Positions 8,948 to 16,346 of a stretch of 64,000 nucleotides of DNA are shown here, one piece after another; positions within the stretch are counted from its first letter, which is position 1, and each line of letters starts with the position of its first letter. The notes beneath the pieces were generated by a model. The model was not told where the DNA came from and ran no database searches. It was given only the letters and a program-made list of their open reading frames with translations. The translations under genes and the position numbers were made by a program. Origin of the DNA: Streptomyces sp. BHT-5-2 (GTDB lineage Bacteria; Actinomycetota; Actinomycetes; Streptomycetales; Streptomycetaceae); NCBI RefSeq assembly GCF_019774615.1, contig NZ_CP081496.1, positions 5,518,001-5,582,000 of the forward strand. The letters are read 5' to 3'.

Positions 8948-9039
8948 ACACACGCCCGGGGGCCGCTCTGGCCGGGAGATATCGCCGCAAAGAGATATAA
9001 AACACCTGGAAGATCTACGGATCCCGAACGGAGCGGCGC

Positions 9040-10113
9040 ATGGCCACGACCGACGACGGCAGGCCCCTCACCTTCGTCGAGGAGGTGCGGAGCGCCGTGA
9101 CGACCCGCGCGGCGCTCCTGGTGATCGGGGTGCTGGGCCTGATGGTCGCGTTCATCACGTCGTACGCCGGTGCCTTCCACCACCCCGAGCCGGACCGGGT
9201 GCCACTCGCCGTGGTCGCCCCCGCCCAGGTCCGCGGCGAGCTGGTGAGAAAGCTCGACCGGCTCCCGGGCGCACCGCTGGACCCGAGCCCGGCCGCCTCC
9301 GAAGCCGACGCCCGGCGCCGCATCGGGGACCGCACCCGCGACGCCGCGCTGCTGGTCGATCCGCGCGGCACCACCGACCGGCTGCTGGTCGCGAGCGGCG
9401 GCGGCGCCTCGCTGGCGCAGGCGGTCGAGGCGGTGGTGACGGCGGCCGAGAAGCAGCAGGGGCGGACCGTCCGCACCGAGGACGTGATCCCGGCCGACCC
9501 CGGCGACGGCCGCAGCCTGTCGTCCTTCTACCTCGTCGTGGGATGGTGCGTGGGCGGCTATCTGTGTGCCGCGATCCTGGCGATCAGCGCCGGGGCCCGC
9601 CCGGCCAACCGCCCGCGGGCGGTCATCCGGCTGGCCGCGCTGGCGCTCTACGCGATCGCCGCCGGGCTGGCCGGGGCGCTCGTGGTCGGCCCGGTGCTCG
9701 GCGCGCTGCCCGGCAGCCTCTTCGGGCTGTGGGGCCTGGGCGCGCTGACCGTCTTCGCGGTGGGCGCCACCACCCTGGCCTTCCAGGGGCTGCTGGGCAT
9801 CATCGGCATCGGCCTGGCGATCCTGGTGATCGTGGTGTTCGGCAACCCGAGCGCGGGCGGCGCCTATCCGTATCCGCTGCTGCCGCCGTTCTGGCGGGCG
9901 ATCGGGCCCGCGCTGCCGCCGGGCGCCGGCACCTGGGCGGCGCGCTCGATCGCGTACTTCGGGGGCCGGGCGCTGACCGGGCCGCTGCTGGTGCTCTCCG
10001 CCTGGGCGGTGGGCGGCGCGCTGGTCACCGTCGTCCTGGCGACGCTGCACCGGACGGCCGACGACCGGGCCGGCGGCGGGCCGACCGGCGACGCCGGGAG
10101 CCTGCCGGCCTGA
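9040..10113 (+). CDS. ABC-2/DUF3533-like integral membrane protein
   Basis: A 357-residue membrane protein: one N-terminal helix (about residues 25-45), a soluble extracellular segment with VPLAVVAPAQVRGELVRKL and DAALLVDPRGTTDRLLVASGGG, then a block of about five helices (about 165-340). This layout fits the YhgE/Pip or DUF3533 branch of ABC-2 type permeases, which lack a linked ATPase. It is divergent from dnaE2 and has its own start with CGGAGCGGCGC upstream. Function is unknown; export of a small molecule or a wall-related role are family guesses. Confidence 0.7.
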   Translation: MATTDDGRPLTFVEEVRSAVTTRAALLVIGVLGLMVAFITSYAGAFHHPEPDRVPLAVVAPAQVRGELVRKLDRLPGAPLDPSPAASEADARRRIGDRTRDAALLVDPRGTTDRLLVASGGGASLAQAVEAVVTAAEKQQGRTVRTEDVIPADPGDGRSLSSFYLVVGWCVGGYLCAAILAISAGARPANRPRAVIRLAALALYAIAAGLAGALVVGPVLGALPGSLFGLWGLGALTVFAVGATTLAFQGLLGIIGIGLAILVIVVFGNPSAGGAYPYPLLPPFWRAIGPALPPGAGTWAARSIAYFGGRALTGPLLVLSAWAVGGALVTVVLATLHRTADDRAGGGPTGDAGSLPA

Positions 10114-10217
10114 CCCCGGGCGCCCGGCACGGACGAGAAGCGCCCCGCGCCTGCCACGCCCCTCCCGACGCGGCACGCACGAGGCGCCGTCCCCATTCTC
10201 GCGGTCTTCGGTCCGGC

Positions 10218-10237
10218 CCGCGGGCAAACCCCCGCGG
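10218..10237. terminator. Hairpin between convergent genes
   Basis: CCGCGGG at 10218-10224 pairs with CCCGCGG at 10231-10237 around a short A-containing loop. It lies between the membrane protein gene and the converging SDR gene. Confidence 0.5.
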
Positions 10238-10267
10238 AACCGTCGATTCCCGGCCGCCGCCGGTCCG

Positions 10268-11038
10268 TCACATGTGCGTGCCGCCGTCGATCCGGATCTC
10301 GGTGCCGGTGATGAACGCGCCGTCCTCCGAGGCGAGCATCGCGATCACGCCGGCGACGGTCTCCGGGCCGGCGAAGCCCTGCCCGATGGCCGGGGCGAGC
10401 TTGGTGAACAGGCTCATGTCGGCGTCCTCGGGCAGGCCCGGGCCGCGGCCGGTGGTCATGTTGCTGGCGATGGAGCCCGGCGCCACGCACACCGCGCGCA
10501 GCCCCTGCCGGCTGTACTCGCTCGCGATGGCGTGGGTCATCGACTGGATGCCGCCCTTGCTGGCCGCGTACGCCGCCATGTACGGGTGGGCGAACGAGGC
10601 CGAGGTGGAGCTGAAGTTGACGATCACCGGCGCCTGCCCCGCCAGCAGGGCCGGCAGCGACTCACGGATCATCAGGAAGGTGCCGGTCAGGTTGACCGAG
10701 ACGATCCGGTTGAAGAGCTCCAGGGTGGTCGCGTGGGTGTGCGCGGAGCGCAGGATGCCGGCCGCGTTGACCAGCACGTCCAGCCCGCCGAGGCGGTCCA
10801 CCGCGGCGGCCACGCCGGACCGCACCGCGGCCTCGTCCGCGATGTCCAGCCGCGCGGTCTCCAGGCGGCGGGCGGCGCCGTCCGCGGCGGCCCGCTCGGC
10901 GGTGGCCGCCAGGCCCGCCTCGTCGACGTCCACCGCGACGACCCGGCCGCCCTCGGCGAGGATCCGGTGGGCGGTGGCCTGCCCGATGCCCGAGCCGGCT
11001 CCGGTGATCAGTGCGCGGCGTCCGTCAAAGCGGTTCAT
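10268..11038 (-). CDS. SDR-family NAD(P)-dependent oxidoreductase
   Basis: A 256-residue classical short-chain dehydrogenase. It has the Rossmann motif GAGSGIGQ at about residues 13-20, NAAG (LVNAAGIL), the catalytic Ser in FSSTSASF and YxxxK in YMAAYAASK, plus the C-terminal DGGTHM. NAD versus NADP preference is suggested by the acidic VDVDEAGL after beta-2, which favours NAD(H). GGAGCAGGACC precedes the ATG. It is divergent from a TetR regulator with two palindromes between them, so it is the probable repressed target. Substrate unknown. Confidence 0.9.
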   Translation of the reverse strand: MNRFDGRRALITGAGSGIGQATAHRILAEGGRVVAVDVDEAGLAATAERAAADGAARRLETARLDIADEAAVRSGVAAAVDRLGGLDVLVNAAGILRSAHTHATTLELFNRIVSVNLTGTFLMIRESLPALLAGQAPVIVNFSSTSASFAHPYMAAYAASKGGIQSMTHAIASEYSRQGLRAVCVAPGSIASNMTTGRGPGLPEDADMSLFTKLAPAIGQGFAGPETVAGVIAMLASEDGAFITGTEIRIDGGTHM

Positions 11039-11093
11039 GGTCCTGCTCCGTTTCGTGAAGGGCCTGGGGGCTTCTCCGCACCGTACGCCCACT

Positions 11094-11124
11094 TGGCACA
11101 ATGTGCCAGATTCGCATGACATGC
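11094..11124. promoter_or_regulatory. Two palindromic operators between SDR and TetR genes
   Basis: TGGCACAATGTGCCA (11094-11108) is a perfect 7-1-7 palindrome, and GCATGACATGC (11114-11124) is a perfect 5-1-5 palindrome. Both lie in the short divergent interval. They are good candidates for binding by the adjacent TetR protein, with autoregulation. Confidence 0.68.
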
Positions 11125-11156
11125 CTACATGCCACCGCGCTCCGTAAGCTGGCCCC

Positions 11157-11900
11157 ATGCCCACCGCACCACGCCCCGCCGCCGCGTCCACCCCCGCGCG
11201 GCCGTCCCTCACCGAGCGCCGCAAGGCCGAGACCCAGCTGGAGATCGCCCGCACCGCGGCGGCACTGTTCGCGGAGCGCGGGCCCGGCGCCACCGCCGAC
11301 GAGATCGCCCGCACCTCGGGCGTCGCGCTGCGCACCTTCTACCGGTACTTCCGCACCAAGGAGGACGCGGTGGCCCCGCTGCTCGCGGTCGGCGTCCGGC
11401 AGTGGATCGGCGACCTGGCCGCCGCCACCGCGGGGCCGGACGCACCACCCGCCCGCACGGCGCTGGAGCAGGCCGCGCGCCGGGCGCTGACCCCCGCCGA
11501 CGAACCGGCCGCGGAGGCGCTGCGCTGGACCCGCGGGCTGCTGCGCGCGATGCCCGGCGACCCGGCGCTGCGCGCGGTCTGGCACCGCGTCCACCACGAC
11601 TCCGAGGAGGAGTTGCGGCCGGTGCTGGCGCGGCTCACCGGCGCCGATCCGCTGACCGTGCGGCTGGCCGCGGCCGCCGCGAACACCGCGATGCGGGTCG
11701 CGGTGGAGGAGTGGGCCGCGGGCGACGCACGGGCGGACGGCCCGCACGGCCCCGCGGAGCTGGTCGTCCGCGCCATGCGGGCGCTCACCGCGGGACTGGC
11801 CGATCTGGACGGGCGCCCCGGCGGGCGGGGCGGCGGCGACGGGAGTGCGGACGGTCCCGAGGGGGCCACCGGCGGCCGCCGGGACCCGTCCGCACGCTGA
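11157..11900 (+). CDS. TetR-family transcriptional repressor
   Basis: A 247-residue regulator. The N-terminal helix-turn-helix spans about residues 22-68 (RRKAETQLEIARTAAALFAERG, DEIARTSGVALRTFYRYFRTKEDAV). The remainder is an alpha-helical ligand-binding domain ending in a Gly-rich tail. It is divergent from the SDR gene. The paired palindromes in between are the likely operators, and the SDR substrate or product a possible ligand. Confidence 0.92.
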   Translation: MPTAPRPAAASTPARPSLTERRKAETQLEIARTAAALFAERGPGATADEIARTSGVALRTFYRYFRTKEDAVAPLLAVGVRQWIGDLAAATAGPDAPPARTALEQAARRALTPADEPAAEALRWTRGLLRAMPGDPALRAVWHRVHHDSEEELRPVLARLTGADPLTVRLAAAAANTAMRVAVEEWAAGDARADGPHGPAELVVRAMRALTAGLADLDGRPGGRGGGDGSADGPEGATGGRRDPSAR

Positions 11901-12201
11901 TCCATCCGCGGATCCGGCCCCGCCCTTCGGCCAATCGCCGGAGATCGAAGCCCGGCCGAACGGACGGTCGGCGGCCGGAATCCCCCGCCCGGGGGCGGCT
12001 CGAACCCCACCGGAGGGATTCCATCCGCGCTGGCAGTGCACCGACCCCGGGCACACCACTCCCCCACCCCCGGGCACTTTCGCGCCATTACCCTCAGCTT
12101 TCATCTATCGACTGAAAGTGATCGGGCCGCGTGCGTTTGAGATGCGGTTGGGCCAGACTCCCGTCCGGAATCTCCACCCACGACACAAAGGAGTGTTCGT
12201 C
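11901..12201. promoter_or_regulatory. Control region of the subtilisin-inhibitor gene
   Basis: About 300 nt without a gene. An AT-richer patch carries the inverted repeat CTTTCA-N9-TGAAAG (12098-12118), roughly 85-105 nt before the SSI start. It may mark the promoter or an operator. AAAGGAG at 12187-12193 is the ribosome site. Confidence 0.4.
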
Positions 12202-12642
12202 ATGCGGTACATCACTGGGGCGGTCGCACTCGGCGCGGCGCTGGTTCTGGGCGCGCTGTCCACCACCGCGCAGGCCGCCACCGCGCCGGCCCAGCCCGCC
12301 CGGACCGGTGGCCTCTACGCGCCCACCGAGATGGTCCTGACAGTTGGTCAGGGCGACAGCCGCGCGACCGCCACGTCGCTGCGCGCGGCGACGCTGAGCT
12401 GTATGCCGACCGCGAGCGGAAGCCACCCGTACGCGAAGGCCGCCTGCGCCCAACTTCGCCTGGTCTCCGGTGACTTCACCAAGGTGACCGAGGCCGAGGG
12501 CCAGCGGATGTGCAACAAGATCTGGGCCCCCATAGTGGTCACCGCGGACGGCGTCTGGCAGGGCCGCCGGATCTCGTACACCCACACCTTCGCCAACTCC
12601 TGCGAGATGGCGGACGGCAAGGGCACGGTCTTCGAGTTCTGA
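12202..12642 (+). CDS. Subtilisin inhibitor-like (SSI) protein
   Basis: A 146-residue secreted protein. A signal peptide (MRYITGAVALGAALVLGALSTTAQA) precedes the SSI domain. Two disulfide pairs fit: Cys in SCMPTASG with KAACAQL, and RMCNK with NSCEM. The conserved ADGVWQG and the C-terminal VFEF are present. Aligned with SSI, the reactive loop reads C-N-K-I, so P1 is Lys rather than Met; this predicts inhibition of trypsin-like as well as subtilisin-like proteases. It is convergent with a streptogrisin gene, separated by a strong terminator. SSI-type inhibitors protect mycelium and control protease timing. Confidence 0.93.
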   Translation: MRYITGAVALGAALVLGALSTTAQAATAPAQPARTGGLYAPTEMVLTVGQGDSRATATSLRAATLSCMPTASGSHPYAKAACAQLRLVSGDFTKVTEAEGQRMCNKIWAPIVVTADGVWQGRRISYTHTFANSCEMADGKGTVFEF

Positions 12643-12680
12643 GCCGGCACGCCGGCGCGATGACGCGTCGCCGCGGCGGA

Positions 12681-12731
12681 ACGGCACCGGCCCCCGGACG
12701 AGGAGAGCGTCCGGGGGCCGGTTCGTGCCGT
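12681..12731. terminator. Bidirectional terminator, SSI / streptogrisin
   Basis: A 14-bp perfect stem (CCGGCCCCCGGACG at 12687-12700 with 12708-12721) and 7-nt loop, extended by an outer 6-bp stem (ACGGCA 12681-12686 with TGCCGT 12726-12731) across a 4-nt bulge. Confidence 0.85.
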
Positions 12732-12757
12732 TGGCCGGAGCCGATCGGCCGTCCGGT

Positions 12758-13819
12758 TCAGCCGATCTGCGTGCCCGTCGCCTGGAGGGCGGCCGGCACC
12801 GGCTGGAAGAAGGTCTCGCCGCCCTGGCTGCAGTCGCCGCTGCCGCCGGAGGTCAGGCCGAGGGCGCTCTCGCCGTCGAAGAGGGCGCCGCCGCTGTCAC
12901 CGGGCTCGGCGCAGACGTCGGTCTGGATCAGGCCGTTGACCGTGCCCTCCTGGTAGTTGACGGTGGCGTTGAGCGCCTTGACGCTGCCGTCGTGCACCTT
13001 GGAGGTGCTGCCGCTGCGCTTCACCTTCTCGCCGACGGTGGCGTCCGCGGCCTTGGAGATCTTCTGCGTGCCCCCGTAGAGGTCCACCTCGCTGGGGTGC
13101 TCGGTGTTGCCCGTGTACTTGGCGAACGAGTAGTCGTTGCCGGGGAACTTGGAATCCTCGGTGGTCGCGATCGTCTGGCCGCCCTGCTGGTCGGACCACT
13201 CCTTGACGTCGTTGCCGCAGTGCCCGGCGGTCAGGAAGCCCGGCTGGCCGCCCTTGGTGACGTTGAAGCCGAGCGAGCAGCGGGCGCTGCTGCCCCAGAT
13301 CGCGTCGCCGCCGGCGATCAGGGGTTTGATCTCGCCCTTGGTCCGCCGGAGTTCGACGGTGTCGCCGAGGCCCTTGGCGACCTTGGTGAGCCGGTCCAGC
13401 CCGGCGCCGGTGACCGTGCGGTCGGCGGACACCACGACCTTGTTGGTCCTGGGGTCCATCGCCCAGGCGGTGCCGGGGATCGTCGCCCGGTCCTTCAGCG
13501 TCTGCCGGGCCGCGTCGAGCTGGGCCATCGAGTGCTTGACGATTCTGGCCTCGGCGCCCTTGGCCCGGACGGCCGCGGCGGACGCCTCGTCCACCACGTT
13601 GACGACCAGCTTCTGCGCCTTGGCGTCGTAGAACGCGCCGGCCGTACCAGACTTGAGCTGGGACGCCAGGGTGGTCGCCGCGTCCGGGGAGAGCCTGGCC
13701 ACCGTGGGAGCGGGGGCCGCGTGGGCGTTGGCGAGGGTGACGGTCGCGGTGGCGGCGAGCGCGATGGCGCCCGCGCCGGCCAGGATCGCGCGACGGTGGG
13801 ATATGCGTCGGTGCGTCAA
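12758..13819 (-). CDS. Streptogrisin-type serine protease precursor (S1E)
   Basis: A 353-residue preproenzyme. The start is TTG at 13819, chosen because GGGAGG stands 7 nt upstream and the frame then begins at a signal peptide with twin arginines (HRRAILAG). An alpha-lytic-type pro-domain (about 45-167) is followed by the mature chymotrypsin fold from about residue 168 (IAGGDAIWG). The catalytic triad lies in TAGHCG, GNDYSF and EPGDSGG. The mature length of about 186 residues is normal for streptogrisins. It faces an SSI-type inhibitor gene, and a second, broken streptogrisin lies 1.5 kb away. Confidence 0.93.
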   Translation of the reverse strand: MTHRRISHRRAILAGAGAIALAATATVTLANAHAAPAPTVARLSPDAATTLASQLKSGTAGAFYDAKAQKLVVNVVDEASAAAVRAKGAEARIVKHSMAQLDAARQTLKDRATIPGTAWAMDPRTNKVVVSADRTVTGAGLDRLTKVAKGLGDTVELRRTKGEIKPLIAGGDAIWGSSARCSLGFNVTKGGQPGFLTAGHCGNDVKEWSDQQGGQTIATTEDSKFPGNDYSFAKYTGNTEHPSEVDLYGGTQKISKAADATVGEKVKRSGSTSKVHDGSVKALNATVNYQEGTVNGLIQTDVCAEPGDSGGALFDGESALGLTSGGSGDCSQGGETFFQPVPAALQATGTQIG

Positions 13820-14204
13820 CTCAGTGCCTCCCGTGGGGGGATGGGCCCGGGACTGTGGGGAGTCGGGCGGGCCCGAGAGCGAGGTGCGAGTACCGAGCAC
13901 GGACGGGTCGGCTCCGTGGCGACCGCCACGGGGCGTCGCGTCCATGCCAACGCAGCCGAGTATTCCCATCCGTCCCACTCGTGCACAAGACCGGGTTCCG
14001 GTCTCCGGTACGGGAGTTCACGTTTTCGGCACGCCTCGTTCACACCGATATGCGCGCACCCGTATCCCGAGTGCGGACATCAGAGGGGGGACGGCGCCTC
14101 CGGGGGCGCGCGAAGTGTGAGGGTCGCACCTGTCCGGAAAACGACCCCGGTTTTCCGGAGCGGGGGGCGGAAAACCGGGGCCGTGCGGCAGTGCCTCGGG
14201 GTTG
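13820..14204. other. Streptogrisin promoter region and terminator of the SPFH gene
   Basis: About 385 nt. The left part should carry the protease promoter. The right part holds a 13-bp perfect hairpin, CCCCGGTTTTCCG (14145-14157) with 14168-14180. A third copy of the arm (TCCGGAAAAC, 14133-14142) can pair instead with 14150-14159, giving two mutually exclusive hairpins. The likely function is termination of the SPFH transcript. Confidence 0.6.
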
Positions 14205-15158
14205 CTACGGGAGGTTCTCGGCCTCGGGGAGGTCCTCCAGCGCCGGCAGGACGTCGTCGATGTGGCCGTTCTCCACCGGAGACGGGGCCGGCGGCGGGCT
14301 CGGGGCCGCCGGGGCCGGGGCCGCGTCGGGGGTCGCCGGCCGCTGCCCGCGGGCGCGTTCGGCCGCCGCCTCCGCGTACGCGGTCTGCGCCTGGGCCTGG
14401 AGGCCGGAGCGCTCCAGGAAGCGCAGCAGCTCCACCGGGAAGGGCAGGACGAGGGTGGAGTTCTTCTCGGCGGCGACCGCCACCACCGTCTGCAGCAGCC
14501 GCAGTTGCAGCGCGGCGGGCTGGTCGGACATGGCCGCGGCGGCCTCCGCCAGCTTCCGGGACGCCTGCAGCTCGGCGTCGGCGTTGATCACGCGGGCCCG
14601 GCGGTCCCGGGTCGCCTCCGCCTGGCGGGCCATCGAGCGCTTCATCGTCTCCGGCAGCGAGACGTCCTTGATCTCGACCCGGTCCACGCTCACGCCCCAG
14701 CCGATGGCCGGGCTGTCCATCATCAGCTCCAGGCCCTGGTTGAGCTTCTCGCGGTTGGAGAGCAAATCGTCCAGTTCGCTCTTGCCGATGATCGACCGCA
14801 GCGAGGTCTGGGCCATCTGGGAGACCGCGAAGCGGTAGTCCTCGACCCGGACGATCGCGTCGGCGGCGTCCACGACCTTGAAGTAGACCACCGCGTCGAC
14901 CCGGACCGTGACGTTGTCCCGGGTGATGCCCTCCTGGGCCGGCACCGGCATCGTGACGATCTGCATGTTGACCTTGCGCATCCGGTCCACGGCCGGAATG
15001 ATCATGGTGAACCCCGGCTCGCGCACCGGCGAGGTCAGCCGCCCCAGGCGCAGCACCACACCGCGCTCGTACTGCTTGACCACCCGTGCCGCGGCCATCA
15101 GATAGACCGTCCCCGCGGAGGCCAGCGCCACTACGGCCGCCACCACTTCTCCGACCAT
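14205..15158 (-). CDS. SPFH/stomatin-like membrane scaffold protein
   Basis: A 317-residue protein: N-terminal membrane helix (VGEVVAAVVALASAGTVYLM), then the SPFH/prohibitin domain with the slipin-type signatures QYERGVVLRLGRL, PGFTMIIPAVDRM and the coiled coil ending in AELQASRKLAEAAAAM. The C-terminal tail is Ala/Pro-rich. Stomatin-like proteins form oligomeric scaffolds in membrane microdomains and often pair with an NfeD protease partner, which is not adjacent here. An AGGGGG ribosome site precedes ATG 15158. Confidence 0.9.
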   Translation of the reverse strand: MVGEVVAAVVALASAGTVYLMAAARVVKQYERGVVLRLGRLTSPVREPGFTMIIPAVDRMRKVNMQIVTMPVPAQEGITRDNVTVRVDAVVYFKVVDAADAIVRVEDYRFAVSQMAQTSLRSIIGKSELDDLLSNREKLNQGLELMMDSPAIGWGVSVDRVEIKDVSLPETMKRSMARQAEATRDRRARVINADAELQASRKLAEAAAAMSDQPAALQLRLLQTVVAVAAEKNSTLVLPFPVELLRFLERSGLQAQAQTAYAEAAAERARGQRPATPDAAPAPAAPSPPPAPSPVENGHIDDVLPALEDLPEAENLP

Positions 15159-15319
15159 CACGGCCCCCTGACATGTGCCGTTGCGTCGTCGCGTCGTCCA
15201 GGTCGACCTGTCTCCCATGGTAGGCCCGGCCCAGTGGCCGGGGCGAGGCTCGCGGCAGGGCCGCCGCCGGGCCCTCGTCGACCGGTCGGCAAGGGCCCTC
15301 CGCCGCCGCGCGGCCGGAC

Positions 15320-15442
15320 AAGGGGGCCGCCGCTGTCGCCGGGCTCGGCGCCGACCGTGGTCCGGATGAGGCCGGAGACGATGTCGCCGTTGCCGTGGTT
15401 CACCGTGGCGTTCGCCGTCCCGCGGTGCAAGAGGCAGGACCC
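15320..15442 (-). pseudogene. Remnant of a second streptogrisin gene
   Basis: Minus-strand translation gives an in-frame piece, TANATVNHGNGDIVSGLI followed by TTVGAEPGDSGGPL. It matches the C-terminal half of SGPB-like proteases around the catalytic Ser. No His or Asp part, no signal peptide and no pro-domain are found upstream, similarity stops right after GDSGGPL, and the family's conserved Cys before AEP is now Gly. It is a decayed fragment rather than a working gene. It is not an exact copy of the intact protease at 12758-13819. Confidence 0.8.
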
Positions 15443-15487
15443 GATTCCGCGCCCCGGCGCACCACCCCGCCGGACGTCCCCAACGCG

Positions 15488-15523
15488 CCGCCCCGGCAGC
15501 CGGGTTGGCGGCTGCCGGGGCGG
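15488..15523 (-). terminator. Terminator at the end of the sulfur operon
   Basis: A 15-bp perfect stem (CCGCCCCGGCAGCCG at 15488-15502 with 15509-15523) and a 6-nt loop, about 16 nt past the DUF1684 stop codon. Confidence 0.85.
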
Positions 15524-15538
15524 CGGGACGGGCCCGGC

Positions 15539-16345
15539 TCAGCCGAAGAGCGCGCGCCGCTCCCCCGCCCGCAGCGCGAACGGCAGGGTGTTGCCGGGCG
15601 GCGGGAAGGGGCACAGGAAGTGGTCGGCGAAGGCGCAGGGCGGCAGCTGGGTGCGGTTGAGATCGACCGGCACGGTGCCGTCGGCGGCCGGCGCGGGCGG
15701 CCGCAGGAAGCGGAAACGGTAGCTGTCGGTGCCGCTGGTGGCGTCGGCCAGCACCGCCCACAGCGAGCCGTCCGGCTCCACCGCGACCTGGAGGGTGTGC
15801 TCGTCGCCGTCGAGGGGGAAGGCCAGCTCCCCGCCGAGGACGAAGTCCCGCTCCCGCCCGTCGGCGTTGGCCACCTGGACCGTACGCCGCGCGGCGTACG
15901 GGCGGAACAGGCCCGGCCGCACCCAGCGCTCCTCGTACGGATGGGCGTCGAGGCCGGCGAAGGCGCGCCGGGCCGGGGACTCCGGGTCGAAGTCGCGGAC
16001 CGCCCACAGCCCCTCGCGGCGCAGCACCACCAGGCGGCGCGCGCCGTGGCGGACCCGGGCGGCCGCGGGCCCGGCGTCCTGGTCGAGCAGGTGGGTGCCG
16101 GCGGCTGGTGCGCCGTCCACGGTGAGGCCGTCCCCGGGCGCGGCCTCCAGGATCACCGCGGTGCCGTCGGCGGCGGCCGTCCAGCGGCCCGGCAGCCCGT
16201 CGATCCGGCCGTCGGGGTGGTCGGCGAGCCAGTGCGTGCCGGCGAGCGCGAGCGGGCCGTAGGGGCCGGTGACCGTGGCCAGGCGCGCCTCGTGCCACTC
16301 CTGCCACTCCCGGGCGGCGTCCGGCGGGGTCGTGCTGCGGGTCAT
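15539..16345 (-). CDS. DUF1684 family protein
   Basis: A 268-residue cytoplasmic protein of the DUF1684 family. It starts with WQEWHEARLATVTGPYGPLALAGTHWL and carries the C-terminal DLNRTQLPPCAFADHFLCPFPPPGN block that is the most conserved part of the family. No biochemical role is established. It is the last gene of the eight-gene operon, one nucleotide after the upstream monooxygenase stop. Guilt by association puts it in uptake or breakdown of organosulfur compounds. No catalytic motif of a known enzyme class was recognised. Confidence 0.85.
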   Translation of the reverse strand: MTRSTTPPDAAREWQEWHEARLATVTGPYGPLALAGTHWLADHPDGRIDGLPGRWTAAADGTAVILEAAPGDGLTVDGAPAAGTHLLDQDAGPAAARVRHGARRLVVLRREGLWAVRDFDPESPARRAFAGLDAHPYEERWVRPGLFRPYAARRTVQVANADGRERDFVLGGELAFPLDGDEHTLQVAVEPDGSLWAVLADATSGTDSYRFRFLRPPAPAADGTVPVDLNRTQLPPCAFADHFLCPFPPPGNTLPFALRAGERRALFG

Positions 16346-16346
16346 C

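Larger units (their letters stand above)
15159..15538. other. Gene-free interval with protease remnant and terminator
   Basis: Apart from the streptogrisin fragment, this holds the SPFH promoter side (15159-15230) and, at 15488-15523, the terminator of the sulfur operon. Nothing else was recognised. Confidence 0.5.
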
